Shown: positions 17,425-26,797 of the stretch, piece by piece
How the letters are laid out: every line of letters begins with the position of its first letter
Numbering within the stretch: position 1 is the first letter of the stretch
Assembly (NCBI GenBank): GCA_031261295.1
Contig: JAISKT010000162.1
Location: forward strand, 1-54,451
Source: Candidatus Symbiothrix sp.
Lineage (GTDB): Bacteria; Bacteroidota; Bacteroidia; Bacteroidales; Azobacteroidaceae
Direction: 5' to 3'
DNA length: 54,451 nt
Made by a program: the position numbers and the translations under genes
The notes under the pieces: generated by a model
What the model was told of the DNA's origin: nothing
Seen by the model: the letters and a program-made list of their open reading frames with translations, nothing else
Databases searched by the model: none

Positions 17425-18504
17425 ATGAGAATAAATGTATTCGGAACGAGAGGTTTTCCGTTTATTCAGGGAGGTGTTGAAAAACATTGCGAATCGTTAT
17501 ATCCTCTTTTCCCTTCCGAATACAAAATCGTTGTATTTCGCCGGAAACCCTACGTTCACTCGGAAAAGAAATACGATAATATACGGTTTATTGATCTTCC
17601 CTCTACTAAAATAAAGGGATTGGAAGCGGTATTGCATTCTTTTCTCTCCACTCTTTATTCGGTATGGCAACGGCCGGACAGGGTGCATATCCACAATATA
17701 GGCCCGGCTTTGTTTTCCCCCTTGTTAAAATTAAGAGGGATAAAAATCATTTTAACCTATCACAGCCCCAATTATGAACATGAAAAATGGAATTTTTTTG
17801 CCCGCAATTTATTGAAATTAAGTGAAAAAATAGCCTTATCAACAGCCGATGCCATTCTATTTGTGAATAATACGCAACGCCAAAAATACGATGAGAAAAT
17901 ACTTCAAAAATCCTATTATATTCCGAATGGTGTAACGGTTCCGGTACATACAGACAAAACCAACTTCTTGGAATCATGGGATTTACAAAAAAACAAGTAT
18001 ATATTGTCTGTAGGCCGGATAACCCGGGAAAAGGGATTCGATTATCTGTTAAAAGCGTTTGAGAAGATAGAAAATGAAGATTACAAATTGGTCATTGCCG
18101 GAGGAGTTGAAACCGAAAGCGCCTATTTTCAAAAATTGAAAAAAAGCATTCCGGCAGGAAAAGTAGTTTTTACCGGTTATGTACATGGAGAACCGTTGGC
18201 CCAACTTTACTCAAATGCCGCATTGTTTGTGTTGCCCTCTTACCATGAAGGTTTTCCGATGGTATTGCTGGAAGCAATGAGTTACCACTTAGATATATTG
18301 GCCAGCGATATTCCGGGAAATAAAGCCTTGAATCTTCCGGAAAGTTCTTATTTTACGACAGGAAATGAACAAGAACTGTCAGACAAGATCCGACAGCGAA
18401 TGGACAAAGGCCCTCAAAAAATTCAATACAATATAGGAAATTACAATTGGGATAAAATAGCCGGACAAATCCTAAAGGTGTATGAAAAAATAAGCATATC
18501 CTGA
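17425..18504 (+). CDS. Family 4 glycosyltransferase (DUF1972-type N-terminus)
   Basis: This GT4 enzyme starts MRINVFGTRGFPFIQGGVEK, the characteristic N-terminus of the GT4 subgroup that includes rhamnosyl- and N-acetylhexosaminyl-transferases of polysaccharide loci. The C-terminal domain has VGRITREKGFDYLLKAFEKI, FTGYVHGEPLAQLYSNAALF and LPSYHEGFPMVLLEAMSY, the nucleotide-sugar site. The ORF-track start (TTG, 17395) overlaps the previous gene. The ATG at 17425, one base after that gene's stop, gives the expected N-terminus and is chosen. The gene ends 4 bases from the convergent GH29 gene. Confidence 0.9.
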   Translation: MRINVFGTRGFPFIQGGVEKHCESLYPLFPSEYKIVVFRRKPYVHSEKKYDNIRFIDLPSTKIKGLEAVLHSFLSTLYSVWQRPDRVHIHNIGPALFSPLLKLRGIKIILTYHSPNYEHEKWNFFARNLLKLSEKIALSTADAILFVNNTQRQKYDEKILQKSYYIPNGVTVPVHTDKTNFLESWDLQKNKYILSVGRITREKGFDYLLKAFEKIENEDYKLVIAGGVETESAYFQKLKKSIPAGKVVFTGYVHGEPLAQLYSNAALFVLPSYHEGFPMVLLEAMSYHLDILASDIPGNKALNLPESSYFTTGNEQELSDKIRQRMDKGPQKIQYNIGNYNWDKIAGQILKVYEKISIS

Positions 18505-18508
18505 ATTT

Positions 18509-20554
18509 TTAGGGTACGATTATCCGGTGTGTAAATTTATCGCCCTTTATAATATACACTCCTGATTTTAGTTCAGGAATATCCACCCTTGTATATCCTT
18601 CTATAATAGAAGTTTTACAACATCGTCCTAACAAATCGTAGATTCTTATGGTCTGCTCATAAGGCGATTCGCAAATAAAATAGCCTGTTTTTATAAGAGT
18701 CGGGTAAATTAGAACCGTAGAGTCCGGGATATCGGTTCCTGCTATCTTCTTCAACGTAAAACTCCGGACATCAATCCAATTCGTGAGATTGGGGATTCCG
18801 GCATTCCGCTTGATTGTAATCGCCTGTTTTTTAGATACCGGAATATTGATTTTCACACCTCCTAAATTATCTGTGATATAATGGTTCAGGTCATTTGGTT
18901 TTTTGGGATCTCCTGTATTTTTGTAATATCCCGTGTATTCTTTATCATCTACTTTGAAATAAAGTTCCCCATCTTCATACCAGGCAGCATACTCTGCTTC
19001 AATCATATATTCTCCGGATTCCAAATAGGTCTCAAACTGTATTTCAGCGTTTTTACTATACCAGTTTTTAAATGCATAAGGAATATAATCTTTCTTCATA
19101 GAACTGACAGTTGCCTGAAAAGGCGTTAACCGGACTGTATTGTTCCTTAATGGATATTTAACAGGCTGTACAGGAAGCTGTTGAAAATGCAGATCAATCG
19201 TAGAATAATAGGGATTCGGACAATGATCCGGTAACGAAAGAATCAAATGGTTGTTTTCCAATTTTATCTCAACCGGTTCTTTGGAATCAAATAAAGTGGC
19301 GCTCACCGGCAATTCGTTAACCCCATTCAGCACAATTTCTTTTTCCGCCCAATAACCCGCAGAAACATGAAGATACCAATGGATGCTTTTGTCTTTTTCT
19401 TCTTTTTGAGTTATATATCCGTATTCAAAAGGATTTAGCAAGTTATTTTTCCGGCTTCCATAAACGGTTTCGCCGTAAATTTTCATCCATTCGCCCACTT
19501 CCGCTAAGGTATTCAAGGCCGGTTCAGGAATATTACCATGTTTATCCGGGCCTACATTCAAGAGAAAATTTCCTCCTTTACCGGCTAATTCCAATATCCG
19601 GCTGATCGTATAAACAGCCGATTTCCAACCGTTTGTTCTCCAGGTTTCAAAAATGTCATACTCATAACCCCACGAATTGCTTAAGGAGGCACAGGCTTCC
19701 CAATCCCGGTCGTTTTCATATCCATTGTAGGGTATTGTTGGCGTATCTGTTTCGGGAGTAGAAAAATCTCCCGGAAAGCCGTTAAATAGCCGGTCATTAT
19801 AAATTATTTTATTCCCAAGCGGAGAATTTAAAAGGGCATCCTGAATCTTTTTGCTTATTACGGCATTGGAATTGGGCATATTCGGACCGTCAAACCAGAA
19901 TAAATCAATATCGTATTTTGACGTTAGTTCCTGTATATGAGGAATAACAATCGTATTGACGTATGTTTCCACTTTGTTCAATGGATATTGTCCGCCATTC
20001 AATTCCGGAACTTCTCCCATTCCTCCTTCGTGCATCCAATCGCGGTTTTGGGAGTAGTAAAACCCGATTTTCAAGCCCGCATTTTTGGCTTCCTGTACCA
20101 AGTCTTTCAGCAAATCCCGTTTGGCAGCCGAAGCATCTAAGGCATTCCAATCCGTATGTTTTGTTTCAAAAAGGCAAAAACCGTCGTGATGTTTCGCTGT
20201 GATGACGATATATTTCATGCCGGCGTTTTTGGCTATTTCCACCCATTTTTTAGGATCATACTCTTTCGCGTCAAATTCTTTGGCTGCTTCCCGGTAAACC
20301 GACCGGGGTATTTTTACGGAATTCATAATCCATTCAGATGGAAGTCCCGAACCACGATCATCGTAATGCACCTGTTGGCCGTTTATATCTACGCCATCAT
20401 ACATGTTACCGTAAACAGCATAGACACCCCAGTGGATAAACATTCCGAAACGGGCTTCGCGCCACCAATCCATCTTATCGGTTTGAGCAAAAAGATTGAC
20501 CGGAACTGAGAATAAAACAAACAGGGCTAAAAGTTTTATGCTTGAATTTTTCAT
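18509..20554 (-). CDS. GH29 alpha-L-fucosidase with T9SS sorting domain
   Basis: A secreted glycoside hydrolase that removes alpha-L-fucose. It has a signal peptide (about residues 1-23), then WWREARFGMFIHWGVYAVYG and KYIVITAKHHDGFCLFETKH, both GH29 hallmarks. DIDLFWFDGP near residues 215-223 contains the probable nucleophile Asp222. The catalytic barrel runs to about residue 370, followed by beta-rich accessory regions. The last roughly 80 residues (IRIYDLLGRCCKTSII, LKSGVYIIKGDKFTHRIIVP) are a type A T9SS sorting domain, so the enzyme is sent to the cell surface. It is the last gene of a minus-strand unit with sugar-modifying enzymes and ends 4 bases from the convergent GT4. Confidence 0.92.
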   Translation of the reverse strand: MKNSSIKLLALFVLFSVPVNLFAQTDKMDWWREARFGMFIHWGVYAVYGNMYDGVDINGQQVHYDDRGSGLPSEWIMNSVKIPRSVYREAAKEFDAKEYDPKKWVEIAKNAGMKYIVITAKHHDGFCLFETKHTDWNALDASAAKRDLLKDLVQEAKNAGLKIGFYYSQNRDWMHEGGMGEVPELNGGQYPLNKVETYVNTIVIPHIQELTSKYDIDLFWFDGPNMPNSNAVISKKIQDALLNSPLGNKIIYNDRLFNGFPGDFSTPETDTPTIPYNGYENDRDWEACASLSNSWGYEYDIFETWRTNGWKSAVYTISRILELAGKGGNFLLNVGPDKHGNIPEPALNTLAEVGEWMKIYGETVYGSRKNNLLNPFEYGYITQKEEKDKSIHWYLHVSAGYWAEKEIVLNGVNELPVSATLFDSKEPVEIKLENNHLILSLPDHCPNPYYSTIDLHFQQLPVQPVKYPLRNNTVRLTPFQATVSSMKKDYIPYAFKNWYSKNAEIQFETYLESGEYMIEAEYAAWYEDGELYFKVDDKEYTGYYKNTGDPKKPNDLNHYITDNLGGVKINIPVSKKQAITIKRNAGIPNLTNWIDVRSFTLKKIAGTDIPDSTVLIYPTLIKTGYFICESPYEQTIRIYDLLGRCCKTSIIEGYTRVDIPELKSGVYIIKGDKFTHRIIVP

Positions 20555-20566
20555 TGTATTAATGGT

Positions 20567-21058
20567 TTAAACGCGATTTCCTTCTTTGTCCACCCTGCCG
20601 ATTGGCTTCCCGGGATTACCTACAATCAGTGCATACGGAGACACGTCTTTAGTCACCACACTTCCCGCCCCAATCATGGCGTATTCTCCTATCGTAATAC
20701 CGCAAAGAATCGTGGCATTGGCGCCAATCGTTGCGCCTTTTTTTACAAGCGTCTTTTTGAATTCGTCTTTCCGGTCGATAAAACTTCTCGGATTGATGAC
20801 ATTGGTAAAAACACAACTTGGCCCCAGAAACACATCATCCTCGCAAATGACTCCGGTATAAACCGATACATTGTTTTGCACTTTCACATTGTTTCCCAAA
20901 ACTACACGGGGCGAAATAACCACATTTTGTCCGATAGTACAGTTTTCACCAATAACGGCGCCGGGCATAATATGCGAAAAATGCCAGATTTTCGTTCCGG
21001 CTCCTATCATAGAACCTTCCTCAATAATCGCCGTAGAATGTGCTTGATAATCACTCAT
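20567..21058 (-). CDS. Hexapeptide N-acetyltransferase (WbpD/WlbB-like)
   Basis: A left-handed beta-helix acyltransferase that most resembles WbpD/WlbB, the UDP-2-acetamido-3-amino-2,3-dideoxyglucuronate N-acetyltransferases. Hexapeptide repeats run through most of the protein: [39 protein letters not shown], then [20 protein letters not shown]. The ORF track starts at 21100, but the start [12 protein letters not shown] at 21056-21058 aligns with the family N-terminus and overlaps the aminotransferase stop by 8 bases (ATGAGTGA). About 163 residues result. Paired with a DegT aminotransferase it would make a diacetamido uronic acid for the surface polysaccharide (inference). Confidence 0.85.
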   Translation of the reverse strand: MSDYQAHSTAIIEEGSMIGAGTKIWHFSHIMPGAVIGENCTIGQNVVISPRVVLGNNVKVQNNVSVYTGVICEDDVFLGPSCVFTNVINPRSFIDRKDEFKKTLVKKGATIGANATILCGITIGEYAMIGAGSVVTKDVSPYALIVGNPGKPIGRVDKEGNRV

Positions 21059-22178
21059 AATTCCTGATTTGAGAAATAATAAATTGGGTTTGTTCATCAT
21101 CCAATTCCGTATGCATCGGCAAAGATAATACAGATTTGCACAAATTTTCGGTTTCGCTCAAATCATTTCCGATTCTCACAATATTTTTAAACGCCGGTTG
21201 GTGATGCAAGGGCAACGGATAATAAATCATTGCCGGAATGCCTTTTTCTTTCAAATAGCTTTGCAAACCGGCCCGTTGCTCCGGTTTTACTTTCAATGTA
21301 TATTGGTGATAAACGTGTGTGGAGTAGGGGAGGCAATACGGAATTTCCAGCAAATCCGGCAAGGATTTCAGACCGGCATCATACTTCTCCGCTGTTTTTT
21401 GCCGAGCTTCCATATAAGAAGGCAATTGAGGCAATTTTGTCCGTAATATGGCTGCCTGAAGTGTATCCAAACGGGAATTGCAACCAATCATTTCATGCGT
21501 ATATTTTTGGGATTGACCGTGCGCCGCAATCATTTTGAGTTTCCGGGCAAGCGCTTCATTGTTCGTTAATAGAGCGCCGCCGTCGCCATAGCCTCCCAAG
21601 TTTTTAGTTGGAAAAAAAGATAAAGTCCCGATATCGCCGATCGTTCCGGCTTGTTTTTTCGTTCCATCCGAAAAAGTGTAAACCGAACCGATACTCTGGG
21701 CATTATCTTCAATGACATATAAACCATGTTTCCGGGCAATCTGCATCAGCGGTTCCATATCGGCGGTTTGTCCGAAAAGATGAACCGGCACAATCGCTTT
21801 GGTTTGGGGAGTAATCGCTTCTTCTATTTTATCCACATTGATATTGAAAGTCCGGGGATCTACATCGACCAACACCGGCGTAAGTTTCAGTAAAGCAGCT
21901 GCTTCGGCTGTTGCCACGTAAGTAAAAGCGGGGACAATCACTTCATCGCCCGGTTGCAAATCCAAAGCCATCATTGCCAATTGAAGCGCATCGGTTCCGT
22001 TGGCGCAGGGGATTACGTATTTTACATTAATATATTCCGACAATTCATTGGTAAATGCTTGTACGGCATCGCCATTGATGTATTTTCCCGAATGAATAAC
22101 TTCCAAAACGGCCTTATCCATTGGGGTTTGTATGCGTTCGTATTGAGTGGTTAAGTCCACCATTTGTATCGGTCTCAT
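21051..22178 (-). CDS. DegT/DnrJ/EryC1/StrS aminotransferase (WbpE-like)
   Basis: A PLP-dependent sugar aminotransferase of 375 residues. [13 protein letters not shown] is the phosphate-binding loop, [13 protein letters not shown] holds the Asp that contacts the PLP ring nitrogen, and [20 protein letters not shown] contains the internal-aldimine Lys (about residue 192). The N-terminal [14 protein letters not shown] is typical of WbpE/WlbC-type enzymes acting on UDP-3-keto-GlcNAcA. The acetyltransferase gene overlaps its end, which supports the same two-step reaction. The matching dehydrogenases (WbpA, WbpB) are not in this window. An 11-base gap separates it from the Uma2 gene upstream. Confidence 0.88.
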   Translation of the reverse strand: MRPIQMVDLTTQYERIQTPMDKAVLEVIHSGKYINGDAVQAFTNELSEYINVKYVIPCANGTDALQLAMMALDLQPGDEVIVPAFTYVATAEAAALLKLTPVLVDVDPRTFNINVDKIEEAITPQTKAIVPVHLFGQTADMEPLMQIARKHGLYVIEDNAQSIGSVYTFSDGTKKQAGTIGDIGTLSFFPTKNLGGYGDGGALLTNNEALARKLKMIAAHGQSQKYTHEMIGCNSRLDTLQAAILRTKLPQLPSYMEARQKTAEKYDAGLKSLPDLLEIPYCLPYSTHVYHQYTLKVKPEQRAGLQSYLKEKGIPAMIYYPLPLHHQPAFKNIVRIGNDLSETENLCKSVLSLPMHTELDDEQTQFIISQIRNYE

Positions 22179-22189
22179 ATTTTATACAA

Positions 22190-22855
22190 TCAATCTTCAA
22201 AGAGTTCTTTCATATCTATTTTTAACCCCTTGAAAATGGAAACTGGTACTTTTCCTTCGTATTCGTAGGTAGTCCCTACATCGAATTTTCCGTTCTTTTG
22301 CAATAAAAAAACAGTAAGCGCTTTTTCTGCAGGAAAAACCACCCAATATTCTTTTACACCGGCTTCTTCGTACAAGTTAAATTTTTCATTCAAATCCCGT
22401 TTGGCCGTAGAAGGAGATTGTACCTCTACAATTAAATCCGGAGCGCCGATACAACCTTTTCCATCTAATTTACTTGGATCACACACAACACAAATGTCCG
22501 GTTGTACGACTGTCGCAATTTTGTCATCAGCCGTTTCTCCGTTTTTCGGAAAGCGAACATCAAAAGGAGCATGATGAATTTCGCATTTTCCTTTTCTTTT
22601 AGCAACATAATTCCATAGTCTTCCGAAAATAGAACCTGAAATTCTGGAATGAAAACGGGTGGGAGCGCTCAATAAATCATATACAACTCCATCAATCAAT
22701 TCCCGTCTTGCATCATCCATCCATGACAAATAATCCGCATAAGTATATCGCTTGGAACGACTTATATATACTGCTGCAGGTTCTTTGACACTATGTTTTT
22801 CTTCATTCTTATCCAATTCTTCTTCAGTAGGATAGTTTTTTAATTTCTTTTCCAT
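22190..22855 (-). CDS. Uma2-family (DUF820) endonuclease-like protein
   Basis: A 221-residue PD-(D/E)xK-fold protein of the Uma2/DUF820 family, abundant in cyanobacteria and scattered in Bacteroidota, with undefined biological role. The core is visible: YTYADYLSWMDDARRELIDG, VVQPDICVVCDPSKLDGKGC, and GAPDLIVEVQSPSTAKRDLN, which holds the catalytic Asp/Glu. YEEAGVKEYWVVFPAEKALT follows, as in other members. The first 30 residues are a charged extension. It is the first gene of the minus-strand unit leading into the WbpE/WbpD/GH29 genes. It is divergent from the WG-repeat gene, sharing a palindromic promoter region. Confidence 0.85.
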   Translation of the reverse strand: MEKKLKNYPTEEELDKNEEKHSVKEPAAVYISRSKRYTYADYLSWMDDARRELIDGVVYDLLSAPTRFHSRISGSIFGRLWNYVAKRKGKCEIHHAPFDVRFPKNGETADDKIATVVQPDICVVCDPSKLDGKGCIGAPDLIVEVQSPSTAKRDLNEKFNLYEEAGVKEYWVVFPAEKALTVFLLQKNGKFDVGTTYEYEGKVPVSIFKGLKIDMKELFED

Positions 22856-22888
22856 AGCTTCAAATATTTTTTTATCTGTTGAATTTTA

Positions 22889-22910
22889 AATTATCTTTGC
22901 AAAGATAATT
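22889..22910. promoter_or_regulatory. Palindrome holding two abutting divergent -7 boxes
   Basis: A perfect 22-bp palindrome (AATTATCTTTG and its complement) contains TATCTTTG at 22892-22899 on the plus strand and TATCTTTG at 22900-22907 on the minus strand. The first would serve the WG-repeat gene (ATG 22924), the second the Uma2 gene (start 22855). The two -7 boxes touch, so polymerase cannot occupy both at once. Clear -33 elements are not visible at the ideal spacing. Confidence 0.6.
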
Positions 22911-22923
22911 AAATAATTGAATT

Positions 22924-24000
22924 ATGCATACAAAATTTGTCTTAACCCTTTTATTGGCCGGATTGGTTGCATCCGGTGTTCAGGCCCAGAAAAATGAGAA
23001 ATGGGCGCGCGTTTATATTGATGGTAAATTTGGTGTTATCGGTAAAAACGGGAACGAAATTGTGGCGCCCGAATACGACATGATTGGTCGATTCGACAAG
23101 AAAACGGCTCCTGCCATTGCCAAAGGAGAGGCGCAAGGGATTAACGAACTCGGACAGCGGGTTCCTTATACGCCGGATTCGAAAGGAAAAGCCATTGCCT
23201 ATCAGGAAAATGGCAAATGGGGATTGAAAAGCGATAAAGGCATCGTATTGGCTGAACCCCAATATGATTTTATCGGTAAGTTTAATGACGGGAAAGCGGC
23301 TGTTACCGTGGGAGATAAAATGGGCGTAGTTTCCGATAAGGGAAAGGAAATCATTGTTCCGTCAATCTATCATTTTATTGATGATTTTAATAAAGGAGTC
23401 GCGGTTGTCTTGCTGGATTCGCTCATGGGATTAGTAGATGACAAGGGGGTGGAAGTGGTGCCTCCCCGGTATAATTTGATTCGGAAAATCAAGGACAACA
23501 ATTTTTTGGTGCTCAAAAACGGTTTGTGGGGCGTATTGAATCGCAACGGCCAGGAAACGGTGGCGCCCAAATATGCCGCTATTTTTGAATGTAAAGACGG
23601 ATTTAAAACCTTATCGGATGACAAAGTGGGCTTGCTCAACGGAAATGGAGCGCTGGTTTTTGAACCAACTTATGATGATATTTACGACAAGGACAACAAT
23701 GTTTTCATCGTTACTTTGACTGGAAAGTATGGTCTGTTGAATAAAGACGGGAAACAACTTTTATCGCCGACGTATAATTACATCAGCAAATTCGATGATG
23801 GTCGAGCTTTTATTTTGAGAGACGGAGCTTGGGGATTGATCAACAATGAAGGAACCGAATTGATTGCACCCAAATACAATGCAATCGAAGCGACTAAAGA
23901 TAAATGTTATATCATCCACAAAGACGGCAAAAAAGGGCTTGTCAACCGGGAAGGTATCGTCATCGTTCAACCCAAATATCACGACATCAGCATTTTTTAA
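22924..24000 (+). CDS. WG (KWG)-repeat protein
   Basis: A secreted or periplasmic 358-residue protein made of about nine tandem WG repeats, each about 33-38 residues with a core like GLWGVLNRNGQETVAPKY or GAWGLINNEGTELIAPKYNA. A signal peptide is present (MHTKFVLTLLLAGLVASGVQA, then QKNEKW). These repeats form beta-structures and are thought to mediate binding; no enzyme motif is present. The first repeats are slightly degenerate and the second is separated by a linker (LGQRVPYTPDSKG). It is a single gene, convergent with the YfcE-like gene 13 bases away, and starts from the palindromic divergent promoter. Confidence 0.88.
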   Translation: MHTKFVLTLLLAGLVASGVQAQKNEKWARVYIDGKFGVIGKNGNEIVAPEYDMIGRFDKKTAPAIAKGEAQGINELGQRVPYTPDSKGKAIAYQENGKWGLKSDKGIVLAEPQYDFIGKFNDGKAAVTVGDKMGVVSDKGKEIIVPSIYHFIDDFNKGVAVVLLDSLMGLVDDKGVEVVPPRYNLIRKIKDNNFLVLKNGLWGVLNRNGQETVAPKYAAIFECKDGFKTLSDDKVGLLNGNGALVFEPTYDDIYDKDNNVFIVTLTGKYGLLNKDGKQLLSPTYNYISKFDDGRAFILRDGAWGLINNEGTELIAPKYNAIEATKDKCYIIHKDGKKGLVNREGIVIVQPKYHDISIF

Positions 24001-24013
24001 GCCGGATAAAAAT

Positions 24014-24502
24014 CTATGCTAATTCGATAATTTCCATATCTTTAATCTCTTGTCCGTCAATTGCAAACCGCAGCAAAGTCCGTATCTGGTGAAAACCGTA
24101 CTTCCCGGCTGCACCCGGATTGACACAGAGCATTTGCCGCGTCTTGTCGTAGATGATTTTCAAGATATGCGAATGTCCGCAGATAAAGAGTTTCGGAGGA
24201 TTAGCATAGATTTCCGAACGGATTTCCGGATCGTATTTTCCCGGATAACCGCCGATATGCGTCATCAAAACGTCCACGTCTTCTATTTTGAACCGCAAGG
24301 TTTTCGGACAAACCACCCGCATCAGGTGGCTGTCAATATTTCCATATACCGCCCGAACCGGTTTCAGGGCTTGTAATTTGTTTAGAACCTCTTCACTGCC
24401 AATGTCTCCCGCATGCCAGATTTCATCGCAACCGGAGAAATATTGGATGAATTTGTCATCCCAATAAGCGTGTGTGTCGGAAAGTAATCCAATTTTCTTC
24501 AT
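24014..24502 (-). CDS. YfcE/MJ0936-like metallophosphoesterase
   Basis: A small cytoplasmic calcineurin-like phosphodiesterase of 162 residues. The metal-binding blocks appear in order: GLLSDTHAYWD (D-x-H), HAGDIGSEEV (GD), VYGNIDSHLM (GN-D), a later His in LMTHIGG, and FICGHSHILK (GHSH). The length matches the YfcE/MJ0936 group, which hydrolyses phosphodiesters in vitro; the cellular substrate is not known. It is divergent from ppk across a 53-base gap. That gap contains TAAATTTG on the minus strand (24523-24530), a possible -7 box for this gene. Confidence 0.9.
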   Translation of the reverse strand: MKKIGLLSDTHAYWDDKFIQYFSGCDEIWHAGDIGSEEVLNKLQALKPVRAVYGNIDSHLMRVVCPKTLRFKIEDVDVLMTHIGGYPGKYDPEIRSEIYANPPKLFICGHSHILKIIYDKTRQMLCVNPGAAGKYGFHQIRTLLRFAIDGQEIKDMEIIELA

Positions 24503-24555
24503 AAAAATTTCAAATTGTTCAACAAATTTAATACTTTTACAGTAAATTAAAAAGT

Positions 24556-26577
24556 ATGCAGTACTCTTATTTTAACCGGGATGTCAGTTGGCTCGCTTTC
24601 AACTACCGGGTCTTATTGGAAGCGGAAGATGTTACTTTGCCTGTTTATGAGCGGATTAAGTTTCTTTCCATCCATGCTTCCAACTTAGAAGAATTTTATA
24701 AAATCCGCGTGGCTGAACATCGGAGCGTGATTCTAAAAAAAATCCATTCGGAAGAAAATCCGGCGGAAGCGGAACAAACACTGGAGCAAATCAAGACGGA
24801 AGTGACCCGTCAACAGAAAGAATTTTTCCGTATTTTTTCCACTGAAATATTACCGGAATTAGCCCGGCAAAACATTATCCTTTACATGGATAACCGGCCC
24901 AGGCCGGAACACCGGGAGTTTGTAAAAGATTATTTCACAGAGGAAATATTTCCGTACCTGCAGCCGGTCATGCTGATGAAGGAGGATGTAAAAATCTTTA
25001 TCCGCGACAACCGCCTGTATCAGGTTGTATCGTTGCGGAAGAAAGAAACCAACGAAAAAGCGTACGCCATCATCAAAATTCCCTACGCAAAAATTCCCCG
25101 TTTTATCGAATTACCCAATCTGGACGGGAAATATTATTTCATGTTTGCGGAAGATGTTATTTCGGCCAACCTGTCCGCTATTTTTGTGGGATATATTGTA
25201 GAAGGAAGTTATAATATCAAGATTTCACGCGATGCGGATATTTATATGGATGAGGCGCTTAGCACAAACAATATCATTGAAACGGTTAAAAAGAAAGTCA
25301 AAAAACGGAAAATCGGCGATTTGAGCCGCTTTGTTTATGACCGCCGGATGCCGGAAGATTGCTTGGAATACATTTGTGAAACATTTAATATCCTCAAGGA
25401 AGATTTGATTCCGGACAATATCCATTTGAATATGGAGGATTTGATAAAATTGCCGAATCCCATCGGGCCGGAACTGAAAGCGCAACCGATGATTCCGCTC
25501 CGGTTACCGGAATTGGACCAGGCTCAAACAATATTTTCCGTCATCAGCAAGAAGGATGTTTTTCTGCATTACCCGTATCACAGTTTCGATTATTTCATCC
25601 ATTTTTTAATGGATGCCGCGACGAATCCCAATGTGGAAGAAATCAAAGTCACCCAATACCGGGTAGCTACGGATTCGGAAGTCATTAATAACCTGATTAA
25701 TGCAGCGAAGAAGGGAAAAAAAGTAACGGTTTTTGTAGAATTGAAGGCCCGTTTCGATGAGGAAAACAATCTTTTTACAGCCGGGATGATGCAGGAAGCC
25801 GGCATAAAGATTATTTACAGTATTCCCGGATTGAAAGTCCATGCCAAAGTGGCTCTGGTAACTGAAAAAGCAAATTTCCGGGGACAAAAAAAGTCCTACG
25901 CTTACCTGAGTACCGGTAATTTCAATGAAAAAACGGCGCAGTTGTATTCGGATATGGCCATCATGACTTCCAAAAAGAAACTGACGAAAGACCTGATTCA
26001 GCTATTTGAAGTGTTGGAAAACCGTAACAAAGACATTCATTTTGAACATTTATTGGTGACTCCATTCAATATGGTTCCGGCCTTGAAAGAGATGATTCAA
26101 CGGGAAATCTCGTTTGTCCAACAAGGAAAAAAGGCGCATATTATTCTTAAAATGAATGGTTTGCAAGATCCGGCCATGATTGATGAACTGTATAAAGCCA
26201 GTGAAGCCGGCGTACAAATCGACTTGATTGTGCGGGGAATTTGTTGCCTCATTCCCAACCGGCCGTACAGCCAAAATATCCGGATCATCCGGATTGTGGA
26301 TTTACTTTTGGAACATTCCCGCGTCTGGTATTTTTACAATAATGGGAAAGAAGATTTGTATCTGACTTCCGCCGACTGGATGAAACGGAATTTATACCGG
26401 CGCATCGAAACGGCTTTTCCCGTTCTGGACAAAGATAGTAAGCAAACGATTATCGAAATTTTGAATCTGCAATTAAATGATAATGTGAAAGCCTCTCCTC
26501 CGGCTCCAACTTGTGAAGAAGAAAACAAGAAGGAAATTCGATCCCAGAGAGATACATATAAATTACTTGCCAAATGA
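24556..26577 (+). CDS. ppk1: Polyphosphate kinase 1
   Basis: PPK1 reversibly transfers the gamma-phosphate of ATP to polyphosphate. The 673 residues fit the family (about 690). The N-terminal domain begins YFNRDVSWLAFNYRVLLEAE and continues with SIHASNLEEFYKIRVAEH, both highly conserved. The catalytic domain has the segment around IPGLKVHAKVALVTEKA, where His about 429 is the predicted autophosphorylated residue, and YLSTGNFNEKTAQLYSD. The C-terminal phospholipase D-like half includes VRGICCLIPNRPYSQNIR and LTSADWMKRNLYRRIE. No ppx gene is adjacent. The last 25 residues are a charged tail. Confidence 0.96.
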   Translation: MQYSYFNRDVSWLAFNYRVLLEAEDVTLPVYERIKFLSIHASNLEEFYKIRVAEHRSVILKKIHSEENPAEAEQTLEQIKTEVTRQQKEFFRIFSTEILPELARQNIILYMDNRPRPEHREFVKDYFTEEIFPYLQPVMLMKEDVKIFIRDNRLYQVVSLRKKETNEKAYAIIKIPYAKIPRFIELPNLDGKYYFMFAEDVISANLSAIFVGYIVEGSYNIKISRDADIYMDEALSTNNIIETVKKKVKKRKIGDLSRFVYDRRMPEDCLEYICETFNILKEDLIPDNIHLNMEDLIKLPNPIGPELKAQPMIPLRLPELDQAQTIFSVISKKDVFLHYPYHSFDYFIHFLMDAATNPNVEEIKVTQYRVATDSEVINNLINAAKKGKKVTVFVELKARFDEENNLFTAGMMQEAGIKIIYSIPGLKVHAKVALVTEKANFRGQKKSYAYLSTGNFNEKTAQLYSDMAIMTSKKKLTKDLIQLFEVLENRNKDIHFEHLLVTPFNMVPALKEMIQREISFVQQGKKAHIILKMNGLQDPAMIDELYKASEAGVQIDLIVRGICCLIPNRPYSQNIRIIRIVDLLLEHSRVWYFYNNGKEDLYLTSADWMKRNLYRRIETAFPVLDKDSKQTIIEILNLQLNDNVKASPPAPTCEEENKKEIRSQRDTYKLLAK

Positions 26578-26598
26578 GCTTAAGTAATTTGAATAAAG

Positions 26599-26655
26599 GG
26601 ATTGCGTTTCTTACTTTGTTGTTTCGTATTCTTCCTATTGCAAGAAACACAATCC
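26599..26655 (-). terminator. Hairpin downstream of the Big_2 gene
   Basis: In the 220-base gap after ppk1, GGATTGTGTTTCTT and AAGAAACGCAATCC pair over 14 bases in the minus-strand RNA with one U-G wobble and a 29-base loop. CTTTATTC follows. In the plus direction the wobble would be an A-C mismatch and no T-tract follows. It probably terminates the convergent 26798-27802 gene 140 bases after its stop. A second short hairpin (GCCATTGA/TCAATGGC, 26746-26766) lies between, without a T-run. Nothing else is recognisable in this gap. Confidence 0.45.
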
Positions 26656-26797
26656 TCGAAATCAATTATTTACTATTTCAACCTTTGTTTTAAAATCACA
26701 GGTGTGGCGGCTCACCCTATGAAACAATAAGGTATAAGTCAAACAGCCATTGAAATTTTCAATGGCCTGCGATTTCATCCATCGCAAGTCGGTCGAG

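Noticed and set aside
26746-26766. GCCATTGA/TCAATGGC hairpin as a ppk1 terminator
   Set aside because: It lies 170 bases after the ppk1 stop with no T-tract on either side; the hairpin at 26599-26655 is a better candidate for the opposite gene.
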